DNA of 64,000 bases. Origin: DALYLB01 sp964468345. GTDB lineage: Bacteria; Acidobacteriota; Blastocatellia; RBC074. The stretch lies in the NCBI GenBank assembly GCA_964468345.1, contig CAYXVZ010000004.1, positions 1 to 64,000 on the forward strand, read 5' to 3'. The stretch's first letter is position 1; each line of letters opens with the position of its first letter. Shown piece after piece: positions 18,325-27,270 of this stretch. Position numbers and translations under genes: made by a program. Below the pieces are notes generated by a model, which was given only the letters and a program-made list of their open reading frames with translations, was not told the DNA's origin and ran no database searches.

Positions 18325-19755
18325 ATGGGAGAAAACGTTACTGAACACACACAGGAAGACCGCGCGCTTATTATCGCATCGAACGAAGCAGACGGGCAGG
18401 ACACTCGGCAAATGCTGGAGCATGCCGGGTGGCGCGTCGAAGTTTGCCATGACCGCGAGGAACTTCATTCTATCTCGGCCGGGCTGCCGCCGACGCTTAT
18501 CATTGTCAATTGTGGGAATGACATTGATTGGCAGATGGCCGCACTCGAAAGTCTGCAACCTTGGATCGCAAGCGAGCGCACCGCCGCCATTGTCATTTCT
18601 GCAACGACATCCTTCGATGATGTGAAACGCTGTGCGCGCTTCGGCGTGATGGATTATCTGGCTGGGCCGGTCGAGCCGGAGGAATTGCTGGCGTTGGCCG
18701 GTCGCGCGCGCAAGGATGCGTGCTACGCTGCGGCGAATAGCCCGCTGCTGCTGCCGTCAAAAATGCCTGCGCGAAACTCAATTCCCGACAATCGCAGTTT
18801 AATTGGTGGGTCGGCGGCAATGCTCAATCTATACAAAAAGATCGTCCGCCTCGCGCAATCGCCAGACCTGCGCGTTTTCATCACCGGCGAAACCGGCACG
18901 GGCAAAGAAGTCGTCGCGCGGTTGATCCATGGACTCAGCGGTCGCAGCGGCCCCTTTCTTGCCGTCAATTGCGCGGCCACCGTCGAGAGCCTGCTTGAAT
19001 CCGATTTGTTCGGCCATGAGAAAGGCGCTTTCACGGGCGCGCACGCAACCAAGCGCGGGCTGTGGGAAGAGGCGGCGAACGGCACGATCTTTCTCGACGA
19101 AATTACCGAAACGTCTCCGGCGGTGCAGGCCAAGCTGTTGCGCGTTTTGCAGGAGGGCGTCATTCGGCGGGTCGGCTCGACGCGCGAGATCAATGTTACG
19201 GCGCGCGTGATCGCGGCTTCCAATCGTGATCTGGATCAGGCCATCAAGGAAGAATTATTTCGGCAGGATTTGTTTTACCGGTTGGGTCAGCTGGTGCGCT
19301 TGCCACCGTTGCGCGAACGATTGGAAGATATTCCCCTGCTGGTCGATCATTTTTGCCGGCGCATCTCGCGTCCGATTGTCTTTACGCCGGAGGCGATCGA
19401 TGCGCTCTGCACATATACATGGCCGGGGAATGTCCGCGAGTTGGAAAGCGTCATCCAGCAAATCGTTACCTTTTCCGGGCGATTCGTTTTCATAGAAGAT
19501 GTCGCCCGCCACATCCGAGTGGACCAGGACGAACAACCGAAAGCTCATTTGCCTTTCTGGAGCGCCATGCGCGCAAACGAGAAAGAAGAATGGTGGACAG
19601 TGGGAGAATTCCGCAAGTGGTATATCAAGCAGGCGTACCTGTTTTACAAGAAAGAGCTATTGGTCGCGAAGAAACTGGGACTGGATGTGCGAACGGTGAA
19701 GACGATCCTCTGGGGCGAGGCGGCCGAGGCAGAAGATGCAGATCAACTTCAATAG
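18325..19755 (+). CDS. Sigma-54-dependent activator with pseudo-receiver
   Basis: A 476-residue protein. Residues 1-130 have a receiver-like fold pattern, but the strand that normally ends in the phosphoacceptor Asp reads LIIVNCGNDID, so that Asp appears missing. Residues 155-390 are an AAA+ domain with GETGTGKE (Walker A) and EKGAFTGA, the loop that contacts sigma-54. The C terminus has a weak HTH (LLVAKKLGLDVRTVKTILWG). GGAGG precedes the chosen ATG; the frame extended upstream to 18229 would translate the inverted-repeat region. It activates sigma-54 promoters, likely controlled by a signal other than phosphorylation. Confidence 0.88.
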   Translation: MGENVTEHTQEDRALIIASNEADGQDTRQMLEHAGWRVEVCHDREELHSISAGLPPTLIIVNCGNDIDWQMAALESLQPWIASERTAAIVISATTSFDDVKRCARFGVMDYLAGPVEPEELLALAGRARKDACYAAANSPLLLPSKMPARNSIPDNRSLIGGSAAMLNLYKKIVRLAQSPDLRVFITGETGTGKEVVARLIHGLSGRSGPFLAVNCAATVESLLESDLFGHEKGAFTGAHATKRGLWEEAANGTIFLDEITETSPAVQAKLLRVLQEGVIRRVGSTREINVTARVIAASNRDLDQAIKEELFRQDLFYRLGQLVRLPPLRERLEDIPLLVDHFCRRISRPIVFTPEAIDALCTYTWPGNVRELESVIQQIVTFSGRFVFIEDVARHIRVDQDEQPKAHLPFWSAMRANEKEEWWTVGEFRKWYIKQAYLFYKKELLVAKKLGLDVRTVKTILWGEAAEAEDADQLQ

Positions 19756-19785
19756 GATGACTCGATGAAAGGGCGCCCTTGACAC

Positions 19786-19807
19786 CTGCCTTGCCGGCAG
19801 CCTTTTT
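19786..19807 (+). terminator. Intrinsic terminator after the sigma-54 activator
   Basis: CTGCC at 19786-19790 pairs with GGCAG at 19796-19800, followed at once by CCTTTTT. The short GC-rich stem and T-run fit a rho-independent terminator 30 bases after the activator stop. Confidence 0.6.
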
Positions 19808-19816
19808 CAGGTTTTA

Positions 19817-20164
19817 TCAACTGTCTTCGCCGTCGAGATTCATCTGTCGCTGTTCTTTTTCGAGGAATGAATCGGCCACATAATTCATCACAGCCATGGC
19901 AATGGCTTGATTGGCTTCCCTTCCCGCATTCTCATAATCACCCGAATGAAGTAACCACTCAACGGCCTCGCAACGTTCGTTTTCGGAAAGGTCGTTCCAG
20001 CCTTCCTGCTCCGAAAGCTCTTGCCGTATCTCATCCTCGGTGAAACAGAGCGCTGGGATCGCTTGCCGGGCATTTTCCTGAGCTTCCTCTTGCAAAGCTT
20101 CCGGCGCATGCGCCAGCAGACGAATGAAGAGCGTACGGCAGATCACTGTCACGTTGTTATTCAT
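19817..20164 (-). CDS. Small acidic hypothetical protein
   Basis: A 115-residue, acidic, helical protein. GGAGGAG lies just before the chosen ATG; the frame extending to 20203 lacks a site. It is the last gene of the leftward maintenance operon that starts near 24630. The protein is rich in Glu and Ala and has no membrane segment. No domain is recognised. Confidence 0.6.
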   Translation of the reverse strand: MNNNVTVICRTLFIRLLAHAPEALQEEAQENARQAIPALCFTEDEIRQELSEQEGWNDLSENERCEAVEWLLHSGDYENAGREANQAIAMAVMNYVADSFLEKEQRQMNLDGEDS

Positions 20165-20206
20165 CACTCCTCCGTTAACCTTGCTTTCCATCACGGCCTG
20201 CAATCC

Positions 20207-20341
20207 TCATAGTCTGACGAGTCGAGCAATCACGGAACCAACCATCATTCCGAGAACCAAGCGACCGATCCAGGTCGTGGTCAGGATTTCGCCGATTGCG
20301 TAGAGAATGTTGTAAATCGGAGTCAGGGCTGTGAAATCCAT
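20207..20341 (-). CDS. 44-residue small membrane protein
   Basis: A short frame of 44 codons starting MDFTALTPIYNILYAIGE with a hydrophobic stretch through IGRLVLGMMVGSVIARLV. It probably makes one or two membrane helices. AGGAG lies about eight bases before the ATG. It sits between the ParB-like gene and the small acidic gene, all leftward, with consistent spacing. Small membrane proteins of this kind occur in conjugative elements; its role is unknown. Confidence 0.6.
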   Translation of the reverse strand: MDFTALTPIYNILYAIGEILTTTWIGRLVLGMMVGSVIARLVRL

Positions 20342-20500
20342 TGGAGGTCTCCTTTTTACGGTATGGTTTGAATGTAGGCAGTCCGCTCAAACGCCTGGGC
20401 GCGTGGCCCAATCAGCCATTACGTGTGCTTGCTAACCGCTTGCTTTTTACTATCTCGTGAAGCCTCTCACGCTGTAGGTGAGCTAAGAGGATTACCGAGG

Positions 20501-21382
20501 CTAGGCTGCAACTTTTTCACCATCCATGTTTTCCTTGATCTCCGACAGCAGATCCCGCGCATCCGCGGTGGCGCGACGCGATTGTTTATTACTCTTGAGG
20601 TCCAGCGCACCGGTCCGATGAAGCTCTTCCAGTGTTTCCCACAATTGCCCCGCAAATCGGTAGAGCCATTCATGCGGATCAGCTTCTTTAACCATTTCAG
20701 GCTTGGGAAAGGTCACCGTAAAAAGCTCCAGCGGCAGGGCCTCAATGGCAGCCTCCGAACGCGCTTCCTTGATCTCATGCACATCGCGCATCGTCAGGCG
20801 CGCCGCGTCTTGTTTGCAGATCTGCTTTATCAGCCGATCCTGTTGTTTCGGAGGAAGCTTCGCCGCGGCCTCGGCGACAGAGAGCGAACAGCGGCCCTCG
20901 CGCAGCAAATCCCGAATGCCGCTATTCGCAACCGCCAATCTTTTACGGCGTTCTATCTCTTGCGGCTTGAGGCCCGTCAAATCACCGATCTGTTTATCGT
21001 CCAGTCCCTTGGCCAGCAATCGCTCCGTCGCCGCGATATCGGCGAGCAGGTTTTCGGCACGCAATCGGTTGAGTTTGATGCACAGCACATCGCGCTGCGA
21101 GATCGAAACGCGGGTGATGAGCGCCGGAACGGTTTCGAGTTCATTCATCCGGGCGGCGGTGTAACGCCGCCTGCCGCTGATGATGCAGAATTTGTTCGCG
21201 GACATCTGCTGCAGGATTAGCGGTTCAATGACGCCCCGCAGACCGATGTCTTCAATCAATTCTCGCAAAGGCTCAACCGCGTCATCCGGCTCTACGATCG
21301 AAGCAAGCGACTGTGCCGGCTCATAGCGGTGTTCGATCTGCTCTTCTTTGAGCAGTTTGAAAAGTTTTTCCTGTTTTTCCAT
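20501..21382 (-). CDS. ParB/Spo0J-like DNA-binding protein
   Basis: A 293-residue protein. Residues 25-110 carry the ParB N-terminal pattern, including the nucleotide-binding motif SGRRRYTAARMNELETVPALI. Residues 120-190 hold an HTH (KGLDDKQIGDLTGLKPQEIERRKRL). AGGAG precedes the ATG. No ParA-type ATPase is seen beside it, so it may act as a regulator or stabiliser rather than in a full partition system. It is part of the leftward operon with the ArdC-like and primase-like genes. Confidence 0.85.
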   Translation of the reverse strand: MEKQEKLFKLLKEEQIEHRYEPAQSLASIVEPDDAVEPLRELIEDIGLRGVIEPLILQQMSANKFCIISGRRRYTAARMNELETVPALITRVSISQRDVLCIKLNRLRAENLLADIAATERLLAKGLDDKQIGDLTGLKPQEIERRKRLAVANSGIRDLLREGRCSLSVAEAAAKLPPKQQDRLIKQICKQDAARLTMRDVHEIKEARSEAAIEALPLELFTVTFPKPEMVKEADPHEWLYRFAGQLWETLEELHRTGALDLKSNKQSRRATADARDLLSEIKENMDGEKVAA

Positions 21383-21385
21383 GGC

Positions 21386-22084
21386 TTACTCCTGAACAAG
21401 ACTGACGGGAAGTTGCGCTTTGCGCGCCCGTTCGAGTTTCTGCTCGTGCATTCCGTCGTCGGGATCGGCGATGACTTCGAGTTGTCCGATCGGGAAGATT
21501 CCGAAAATGGCGTATTGATATTCAGGGGTGATATCTTGGGGGCGACGGTACCCTCGGTAGCGCACGCCGCATTCGAGCGATCGGCGGTAGGATTCGTCAT
21601 TGTTGACCGGCTCGATGCCTTCGAAAAGGTCATGTCGCCAAAGGCCGGCGCACATCAACTCGGGTGTATCGAGGGAATGCTTGTTCTTGGGACAGCGGAA
21701 ATCCCGTCGCTCCTGTTCACCAAATTGCGGCGGATAATCGGTAAAATTCCGGATATAAGCGCGTTGATGCAGCAGGACCAGCCGCGATTCTGCGGTGAGC
21801 TGGGAATAATCGAGTAGCTCACATCGCCGCGAGATGCCCCAGACGCGGGCTTCCTCAATCAGGTCGCAGACATTCGGATAATTCGCTTGCCCTACGACAT
21901 CAAAAACATGCCAGACGCCCTCTTTCTCGACCAGATGCACACCGCGCGGTCCGATCCCGAGCACGGTAAGCTCGACTGGCAAGGGCGGATCGAGGAGAAA
22001 GAACTCAATCGGCATTCCGTTCTCTGAGGTCGGAACCGTCAGGTACACGCCCCCTTTCTTGCGATAACCGCATTGACGTTTCAT
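21386..22084 (-). CDS. Hypothetical protein, 232 residues
   Basis: A soluble protein with basic N terminus (MKRQCGYRKKGG). GGAG lies just before the chosen ATG. It has a Cys/His pattern that could bind a metal (for example RRDFRCPKNKH and ELMCAGLWRH), but no known family is recognised. The gene is three bases upstream of the ParB-like gene, so the two are probably co-translated. Confidence 0.65.
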   Translation of the reverse strand: MKRQCGYRKKGGVYLTVPTSENGMPIEFFLLDPPLPVELTVLGIGPRGVHLVEKEGVWHVFDVVGQANYPNVCDLIEEARVWGISRRCELLDYSQLTAESRLVLLHQRAYIRNFTDYPPQFGEQERRDFRCPKNKHSLDTPELMCAGLWRHDLFEGIEPVNNDESYRRSLECGVRYRGYRRPQDITPEYQYAIFGIFPIGQLEVIADPDDGMHEQKLERARKAQLPVSLVQE

Positions 22085-22154
22085 CTGCTCTCCTTGGTAG
22101 TTGGTTGGTGGTCGTGGCAAACCAGTGATTGCAAGCGTTGCTGGCCGCTACTTT

Positions 22155-22949
22155 TTATGGAATGGAATCTGAGATCTGACCGGCGCGGAGGATTGAATCC
22201 GCCGCGGCAAAGATTTTTTGCGACGATTTCTCCGGAATGATGTCGCACTGCAGCCAGGCTTGAATGTATCCGCGGGCGTACTCAACACCAGGCAAATCAA
22301 GCGATTCTAAGCAAAGGAGCGCGACAGCCTCGGCTTCGACTTCGCGCAGGTTGCGAGGCGTCTGCTCCGTATCCCGGAATTCCAGTTCAAAACAGTGGCC
22401 GAGGACGACATGACCCATCTCGTGCAGGAATGTTTCCATCGGCGTCGGACTCAGAGGACTGACAGCGATCTCGCGGCCGCGTGCATAACCAAGCGTGTTT
22501 CCATCAAGGATCGCATAAGGAACTTCTCGAATGCTTAAGGCGGCCAATGCGCGCTCACGATTCCATTTCGGCGTAATCGGGAATTCGATTGGTGGCCCAT
22601 CTGTCTGCTCCAGCACGAACCAAAATGGCCGTTCAATAAAGCCCGTCGCGATAGTTTTCTTCTCACCATATTCATCTTCGAAGCTTCGCGTGACAGGTCG
22701 ACAAAGCGTGATCGCCTTTTCTCCCTTACGGACCTGCCGCCCTTTTTCTTGCCAGCCTCGATAGGTGGCGATTGGCCCTGGCGTCAATCCGCGCATCTGG
22801 CATTGCGCGAGCGCGAGCATTCGATTGCCCAGGCTATAGCCGTGAAAGGCATGGAACGCCTCTGAAATCAGACCCGGTTTGTGTACAGCCTCGACCAGCA
22901 GTTGAGACCATTTCGCAGTTTCTGTTACCGCTTGGGTATTCTTGTGCAT
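22155..22949 (-). CDS. ArdC-like antirestriction protein with zincin motif
   Basis: A 264-residue protein. The first 110 residues have the ArdC N-terminal ssDNA-binding pattern (WSQLLVEAVHKPG, YSLGNRMLALAQ, GWQEKGRQVRKGEKAI). The second half is a metallopeptidase-like domain with HEMGH near residue 175 and a downstream Glu-rich segment (REVEAEAVALL) that could supply the third metal ligand. AAGGAGG precedes the ATG. ArdC proteins protect incoming plasmid DNA from host restriction. Here it sits in a leftward operon close to a restriction system. Confidence 0.85.
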   Translation of the reverse strand: MHKNTQAVTETAKWSQLLVEAVHKPGLISEAFHAFHGYSLGNRMLALAQCQMRGLTPGPIATYRGWQEKGRQVRKGEKAITLCRPVTRSFEDEYGEKKTIATGFIERPFWFVLEQTDGPPIEFPITPKWNRERALAALSIREVPYAILDGNTLGYARGREIAVSPLSPTPMETFLHEMGHVVLGHCFELEFRDTEQTPRNLREVEAEAVALLCLESLDLPGVEYARGYIQAWLQCDIIPEKSSQKIFAAADSILRAGQISDSIP

Positions 22950-22993
22950 TGCTCAACCTCCTTTTCTTATACCCTGCAAACCGCTTCTGTTTT

Positions 22994-23407
22994 TCATCTT
23001 GCAGGTGAGGCTGTGCATGCGGCCCAGCCCTTGCTATAAATGGGATCGTCGCCTTTGTAGCCGATAATCTGTAGAGTGGATTGCCGTATGAACATTTCGC
23101 TTAGGATGAAGGTGGCATATACGCGTTGCCCCGGTTCGCCAAAACAAACGAGGGCCGGCAGACCGCAAGCATCGAGTGGATTGCCGGTGGCGGCGGCCTC
23201 CAGATAGACCTCAATCTCCGCATCAAAAAACGCGGTTTTGTTGGCGCGCTCATAAATCTCGACGCCAATCTGCGCTTCATCGTATTTCTGGTAGCGGACG
23301 ATGAAGCCGCCCTTCTCCACAAAGATCGTGCGCCACCCTTTCGCCGGCGCGTCATAGATGCGAACGATCACGTCCTCTCGATCGGGGACAATTTCATATC
23401 GGACCAT
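22994..23407 (-). CDS. Hypothetical protein, 137 residues
   Basis: A soluble protein of mixed helices and strands. GGAGG precedes the chosen ATG; the longer frame (to 23431) lacks a site. Neighbouring genes in the operon are element-maintenance genes. No motif is recognised. Confidence 0.62.
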   Translation of the reverse strand: MVRYEIVPDREDVIVRIYDAPAKGWRTIFVEKGGFIVRYQKYDEAQIGVEIYERANKTAFFDAEIEVYLEAAATGNPLDACGLPALVCFGEPGQRVYATFILSEMFIRQSTLQIIGYKGDDPIYSKGWAACTASPAR

Positions 23408-23499
23408 GTCAGTACCTCCTGCGTTGGACACGAGGATCTACGAGGTTGATCTCCGCGACCAGATCCAATCCCGGAAACTTCACCATCACTGCAACCCGC

Positions 23500-24630
23500 T
23501 TATGTTTTCTTTTGGAATGGAAACGCGCCGAGTTCGGTCAATCGCGTCATCACGATCTGCCGGAAATGAGGGCTGAGGCGTTCAAGCCAGCTTCGGATGC
23601 TGATGGAGGAAATGGGAACATTATGGACCACTGCGTCATCAACCCCCTTAAACCGGCGATCCCACAGAGCAATGCGCGTGGTTTCGGACGTACCTTCGCT
23701 GCGCATTCGCCTGGCGATCAGGGATGCGAGATGAAAACAAACGGCTTTGTTTGAGCAATAATCCTGGTCGAAAGCAATCAACGCCTCTCGCCCATGTGTC
23801 AAGCGAATCAAGGCATCGTGGTTGGCTGTCACGGAGGGCGTGGCGACGATAAACAGATCGGAACGGAGTGTGAAAAGGACATCGGCTTTGAGGGCCCCCT
23901 CGACGATCACAATCTGAGCATCAGGTGGAAGATCGACGAGACGGAACTTGAAATGAAGAGGGCTGCCTGGACCGCATCCGAGCGGAAGAGTTGAAGAGGA
24001 GAGCCATAGATAGCGCAAGCCAGTTTTTGAAGTGAAGGGCAACCGCATCTGGCAGGCTTGAATGCGCCCCTGTTCATCGCAAACGGGAATAAGCAGGCTC
24101 GGCGCACGGTAGTCCCGCTCTTTCCAGAGGTGAGAGCCACTATGGTCTTCCCAGAATCCAGGAATTCCACGCAATGCCTCTGTGCAGCGAAATCGGCTGC
24201 CTGCGTCCAGGAGAAGTTGTCGAGTGAATTGATTTCGTTCCCACCACCCGGCAGGCAGTCCACCGTAATCGCCAAACTCGTGTTCGTCGAGCCCTCGAGC
24301 GAGAAGTCCGTGTTCCCCGACAATGAGTGAAGCGCGATAATGGACGGCGGGGCTGAGTTGAATGAGTCGCCTGTAAACAAAATCACGATGATCAATCGTC
24401 GCAATTAGTGACTGCGAGACTTCCAAGATTTCAAGATTGTCTTTCGCAGCCTCATCGTGGATGAAAATCGCCCCGCCCTGCCGGTTGATTCTCCGCGCGC
24501 CCTCGCTGATGCGCATACAGATCGAGAGATGCTCATCGCGCGTAAAAGAGCACCAATCGGGCTTCCCGCAAATCCGACAGGGCCTAGTCCGGTTGACGCG
24601 ACTGAAGATGCTTGTAGATAACGTCGGCAT
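23500..24630 (-). CDS. Toprim/DUF3854-type primase-like protein
   Basis: A 376-residue protein from the chosen ATG. Near the N terminus a CRICGKPDWCSFTRDEHLSIC pattern is a zinc-binding ribbon. The central part has a DUF3854/Toprim-like core: IVIVEGALKADVLF (acidic Glu in the EG motif) and ALIAFDQDYCSNKAV (DxD motif). Such proteins act as primases or primase-helicases of plasmids and ICEs. It is the first gene of the leftward operon reaching 19817. The frame extends upstream to 24744; the true start is uncertain because no clear ribosome site is seen. Confidence 0.78.
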   Translation of the reverse strand: MPTLSTSIFSRVNRTRPCRICGKPDWCSFTRDEHLSICMRISEGARRINRQGGAIFIHDEAAKDNLEILEVSQSLIATIDHRDFVYRRLIQLSPAVHYRASLIVGEHGLLARGLDEHEFGDYGGLPAGWWERNQFTRQLLLDAGSRFRCTEALRGIPGFWEDHSGSHLWKERDYRAPSLLIPVCDEQGRIQACQMRLPFTSKTGLRYLWLSSSTLPLGCGPGSPLHFKFRLVDLPPDAQIVIVEGALKADVLFTLRSDLFIVATPSVTANHDALIRLTHGREALIAFDQDYCSNKAVCFHLASLIARRMRSEGTSETTRIALWDRRFKGVDDAVVHNVPISSISIRSWLERLSPHFRQIVMTRLTELGAFPFQKKT

Positions 24631-24766
24631 AGCATCAATGCCAACCTCTCTATTTTCTGCTTTGAGGAACTTCAGCGACGAGATTTTCTTGCATGCAAGA
24701 ACCGATAGCATGCAGACACGTGAACCTTGAATTTGGCCAGACACGATTTAACGGAAATATATTTAG

Positions 24767-24793
24767 TTGACTCTGATTTTGCCCCCTTATAAA
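24767..24793 (+). promoter_or_regulatory. Candidate promoter for hsdR
   Basis: TTGACT at 24767-24772 and TATAAA at 24788-24793 are good -35 and -10 matches with a short 15-base spacer. It lies about 85 bases before the hsdR start, in the gap between divergent units. Confidence 0.45.
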
Positions 24794-24877
24794 CTGCCGG
24801 CCGGTGTAATAAAAGCTAGCCGTGGCACAAAATCATCGCTCCCCAAATGGCCACACCTCTGTCAGACAATCGAAACA

Positions 24878-27259
24878 ATGATTACTGAAGCAGATACTTG
24901 TCGAAAATACGTTCTCCCGAAATTACGCGACGCCGGATGGGAGAACGAGCCGCATTCGATCACCGAGCAAAAGTCATTTACGGATGGCCGCGTGATCGTG
25001 CCTGGCGGGAAACCAAAGCGCCAGGATGGCAAGCGTGCGGACTATCTGCTTCGTTATACCCGCGATTTTCTGATCGCGGTCGTGGAAGCGAAAGCCGCGT
25101 ACAAATCGCCAGGCCAAGGTTTACAGCAGGCCAAGGAATATGCGCAGATTCTCGGCCTGAAGTTCGCCTACTCGACCAATGGTCACGGCATTATTGAGTA
25201 TGATTTCCTGACCGGACTCGAGACAGAGAGCGAAAGATTTCCGACACCGGCGGAACTTTGGCCCCGGCTCTGCGAGAACGAAGGAATATCGAATGAGGAA
25301 ATGATTGAGCGGATGTTGACCCCGTTCAATCTCGTCTCAGGCAAACAACCACGGTACTACCAGGAAATTGCAATCAATCGTGTCGTGCAATCGGTTCTTC
25401 AGGGGAGGCGCCGCATTTTACTGACGATGGCGACTGGCACCGGCAAAACGCTTGTGGCATTCCAAATTTGCTGGAAGCTGTGGTCTTCTCGCTGGAATCG
25501 CAAGGGCGAGTATCGGCGGCCACGTATTCTCTATCTTGCCGACCGCAATATTCTGGTTGACGATCCCAAGGACAAAATATTCGCGCCCTTCGGCGATGCG
25601 CGATGGAAGATCGAAAATGGTGTTGCCAACCAAAGCCGCGAATTGTATTTCTCCATCTATCAATCGATCGCCAAAGACAAACTTCGCCCTGGCCTTTACA
25701 AGGAATACGCGCCTGACTTCTTCGATTTCATTATCGTGGATGAATGCCATCGGGGAAGCGCAAATGACGAAGGCAACTGGCGTGAAATCTTGAACTACTA
25801 TGCGGCCGCGACGCAGCTTGGATTGACGGCGACGCCGCTTCGCGAAGACAATAAGGATACCTATCTATACTTCGGCAACCCGGTTTATCAGTATAGCCTG
25901 CGCCAAGGTATTGATGACGGATTCCTCGCGCCGTATCGAGTGCACCGCGTCGTGACGACTTACGATGCGACCGGCTGGCGGCCGACACAAGGGCAACTCG
26001 ACCGCTACGGGCGCGTGATTCCCGACGGTGAATATCGCACAAAGGATTTTGAGAAAGTGGTCTCGCTTCGGGCGCGTACAAAGGCCATTGCCCGACACCT
26101 CACCGAGTTCATGAAAAAGAACGGACGCTTCGACAAGACCATCGTTTTTTGCGTGGATCAGGAACACGCCGATGAGATGCGCCGCGAACTCAACAATCTA
26201 AACACAGATCTGACCAGACAATATGCGGATTACGTCTGCCGAGTCACTTCTGAAGAAGGCGGCATCGGACGCGGTCATTTATCGAGGTTTCAGGAACTGG
26301 AGTCCGAAACACCCGTCATCCTGACGACCTCACAATTGCTGACGACCGGCGTTGACGCGCCGACGTGCCGGAACGTCGTGCTGGTGCGCGTAATCGGTTC
26401 GATGACCGAGTTCAAGCAGATCATTGGGCGCGGCACGCGGCTGCGGGAAGATTATGGCAAAATGTTTTTCAACATCATTGATTATACGGGCAGCGCGACG
26501 CGCCTGTTTGCCGACCCCGATTTCGACGGGGACCCCGCATTGATCGTCGAAGTCGATGTTGACGAAAACGGCGATCCAATTTCAGGCTCCGAAACCATCG
26601 AAGATCTGGATGATGAATTGGATAAATCCGCGGGCGATGAGGAACCGCCCGCGCCGCCTCCGATCACAGATGATTCAGAGGACGTCAGGCGGAAATATTA
26701 CTTCGATGGCGGCCAGGCCGAAGTCGCCGCGCATATCGTTTACGAACTCGACGCTGATGGCAAACAACTTCGCGTCGTGAAATATGCCGACTACACGGCG
26801 GAAAAAGTACGCACGCTCTATCCGTCCGCAGCAGATATACGCAAACGCTGGGCGAATCCCGACCAGCGCGCCGAAATCGTCTCGATGCTGGAAGAGCGCG
26901 GCATCATTTTTGATGAACTTGCCGTGCAGATGAAACGGCCTGAGGTTGATCCCTTCGATTTGCTCTGCCACCTGGCGTTCAATGCGCCGCTGCTGACGCG
27001 CAGGCAGCGCGCCGAAAAATTGCGTAAAGAGAAGACAGACTTCTTCGATCAATACGGGCCGGAAGCGCGGGCGATCCTGGAAAAGATGCTCGACAAATAT
27101 GCCGATCACGGCGTGGCGCAATTTTCGATTCCTGACGTGTTGAAAGTCCCGCCCATCTCCGACCACGGCAACGTAGGCGAGATTGCGAATCATTTCGGCG
27201 GCGCTGACCGGCTCAAAGAGGCCGTCAACGAATTGCAATCTTTGCTTTATGCGGCATAA
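24878..27259 (+). CDS. hsdR: Type I restriction enzyme R subunit
   Basis: A 793-residue protein from MITEADTCRK. It has an N-terminal nuclease region with IAVVEAKAAYKSPGQG (the E-x-K core), then an SF2 translocase: MATGTGKT (Walker A) and IIVDECHRGS (DECH box), a motif VI-like IGRGTRLRED. It cuts DNA at a distance after ATP-driven translocation. The frame extends 37 codons upstream, but the chosen start matches the family better. It is 11 bases before the methylase-specificity gene. Confidence 0.92.
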   Translation: MITEADTCRKYVLPKLRDAGWENEPHSITEQKSFTDGRVIVPGGKPKRQDGKRADYLLRYTRDFLIAVVEAKAAYKSPGQGLQQAKEYAQILGLKFAYSTNGHGIIEYDFLTGLETESERFPTPAELWPRLCENEGISNEEMIERMLTPFNLVSGKQPRYYQEIAINRVVQSVLQGRRRILLTMATGTGKTLVAFQICWKLWSSRWNRKGEYRRPRILYLADRNILVDDPKDKIFAPFGDARWKIENGVANQSRELYFSIYQSIAKDKLRPGLYKEYAPDFFDFIIVDECHRGSANDEGNWREILNYYAAATQLGLTATPLREDNKDTYLYFGNPVYQYSLRQGIDDGFLAPYRVHRVVTTYDATGWRPTQGQLDRYGRVIPDGEYRTKDFEKVVSLRARTKAIARHLTEFMKKNGRFDKTIVFCVDQEHADEMRRELNNLNTDLTRQYADYVCRVTSEEGGIGRGHLSRFQELESETPVILTTSQLLTTGVDAPTCRNVVLVRVIGSMTEFKQIIGRGTRLREDYGKMFFNIIDYTGSATRLFADPDFDGDPALIVEVDVDENGDPISGSETIEDLDDELDKSAGDEEPPAPPPITDDSEDVRRKYYFDGGQAEVAAHIVYELDADGKQLRVVKYADYTAEKVRTLYPSAADIRKRWANPDQRAEIVSMLEERGIIFDELAVQMKRPEVDPFDLLCHLAFNAPLLTRRQRAEKLRKEKTDFFDQYGPEARAILEKMLDKYADHGVAQFSIPDVLKVPPISDHGNVGEIANHFGGADRLKEAVNELQSLLYAA

Positions 27260-27270
27260 TCTGATGCGCA

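Noticed and set aside
20423..21220. 265-codon plus-strand open frame
   Set aside because: Antisense to the ParB-like gene, which has clear motifs and a ribosome site.
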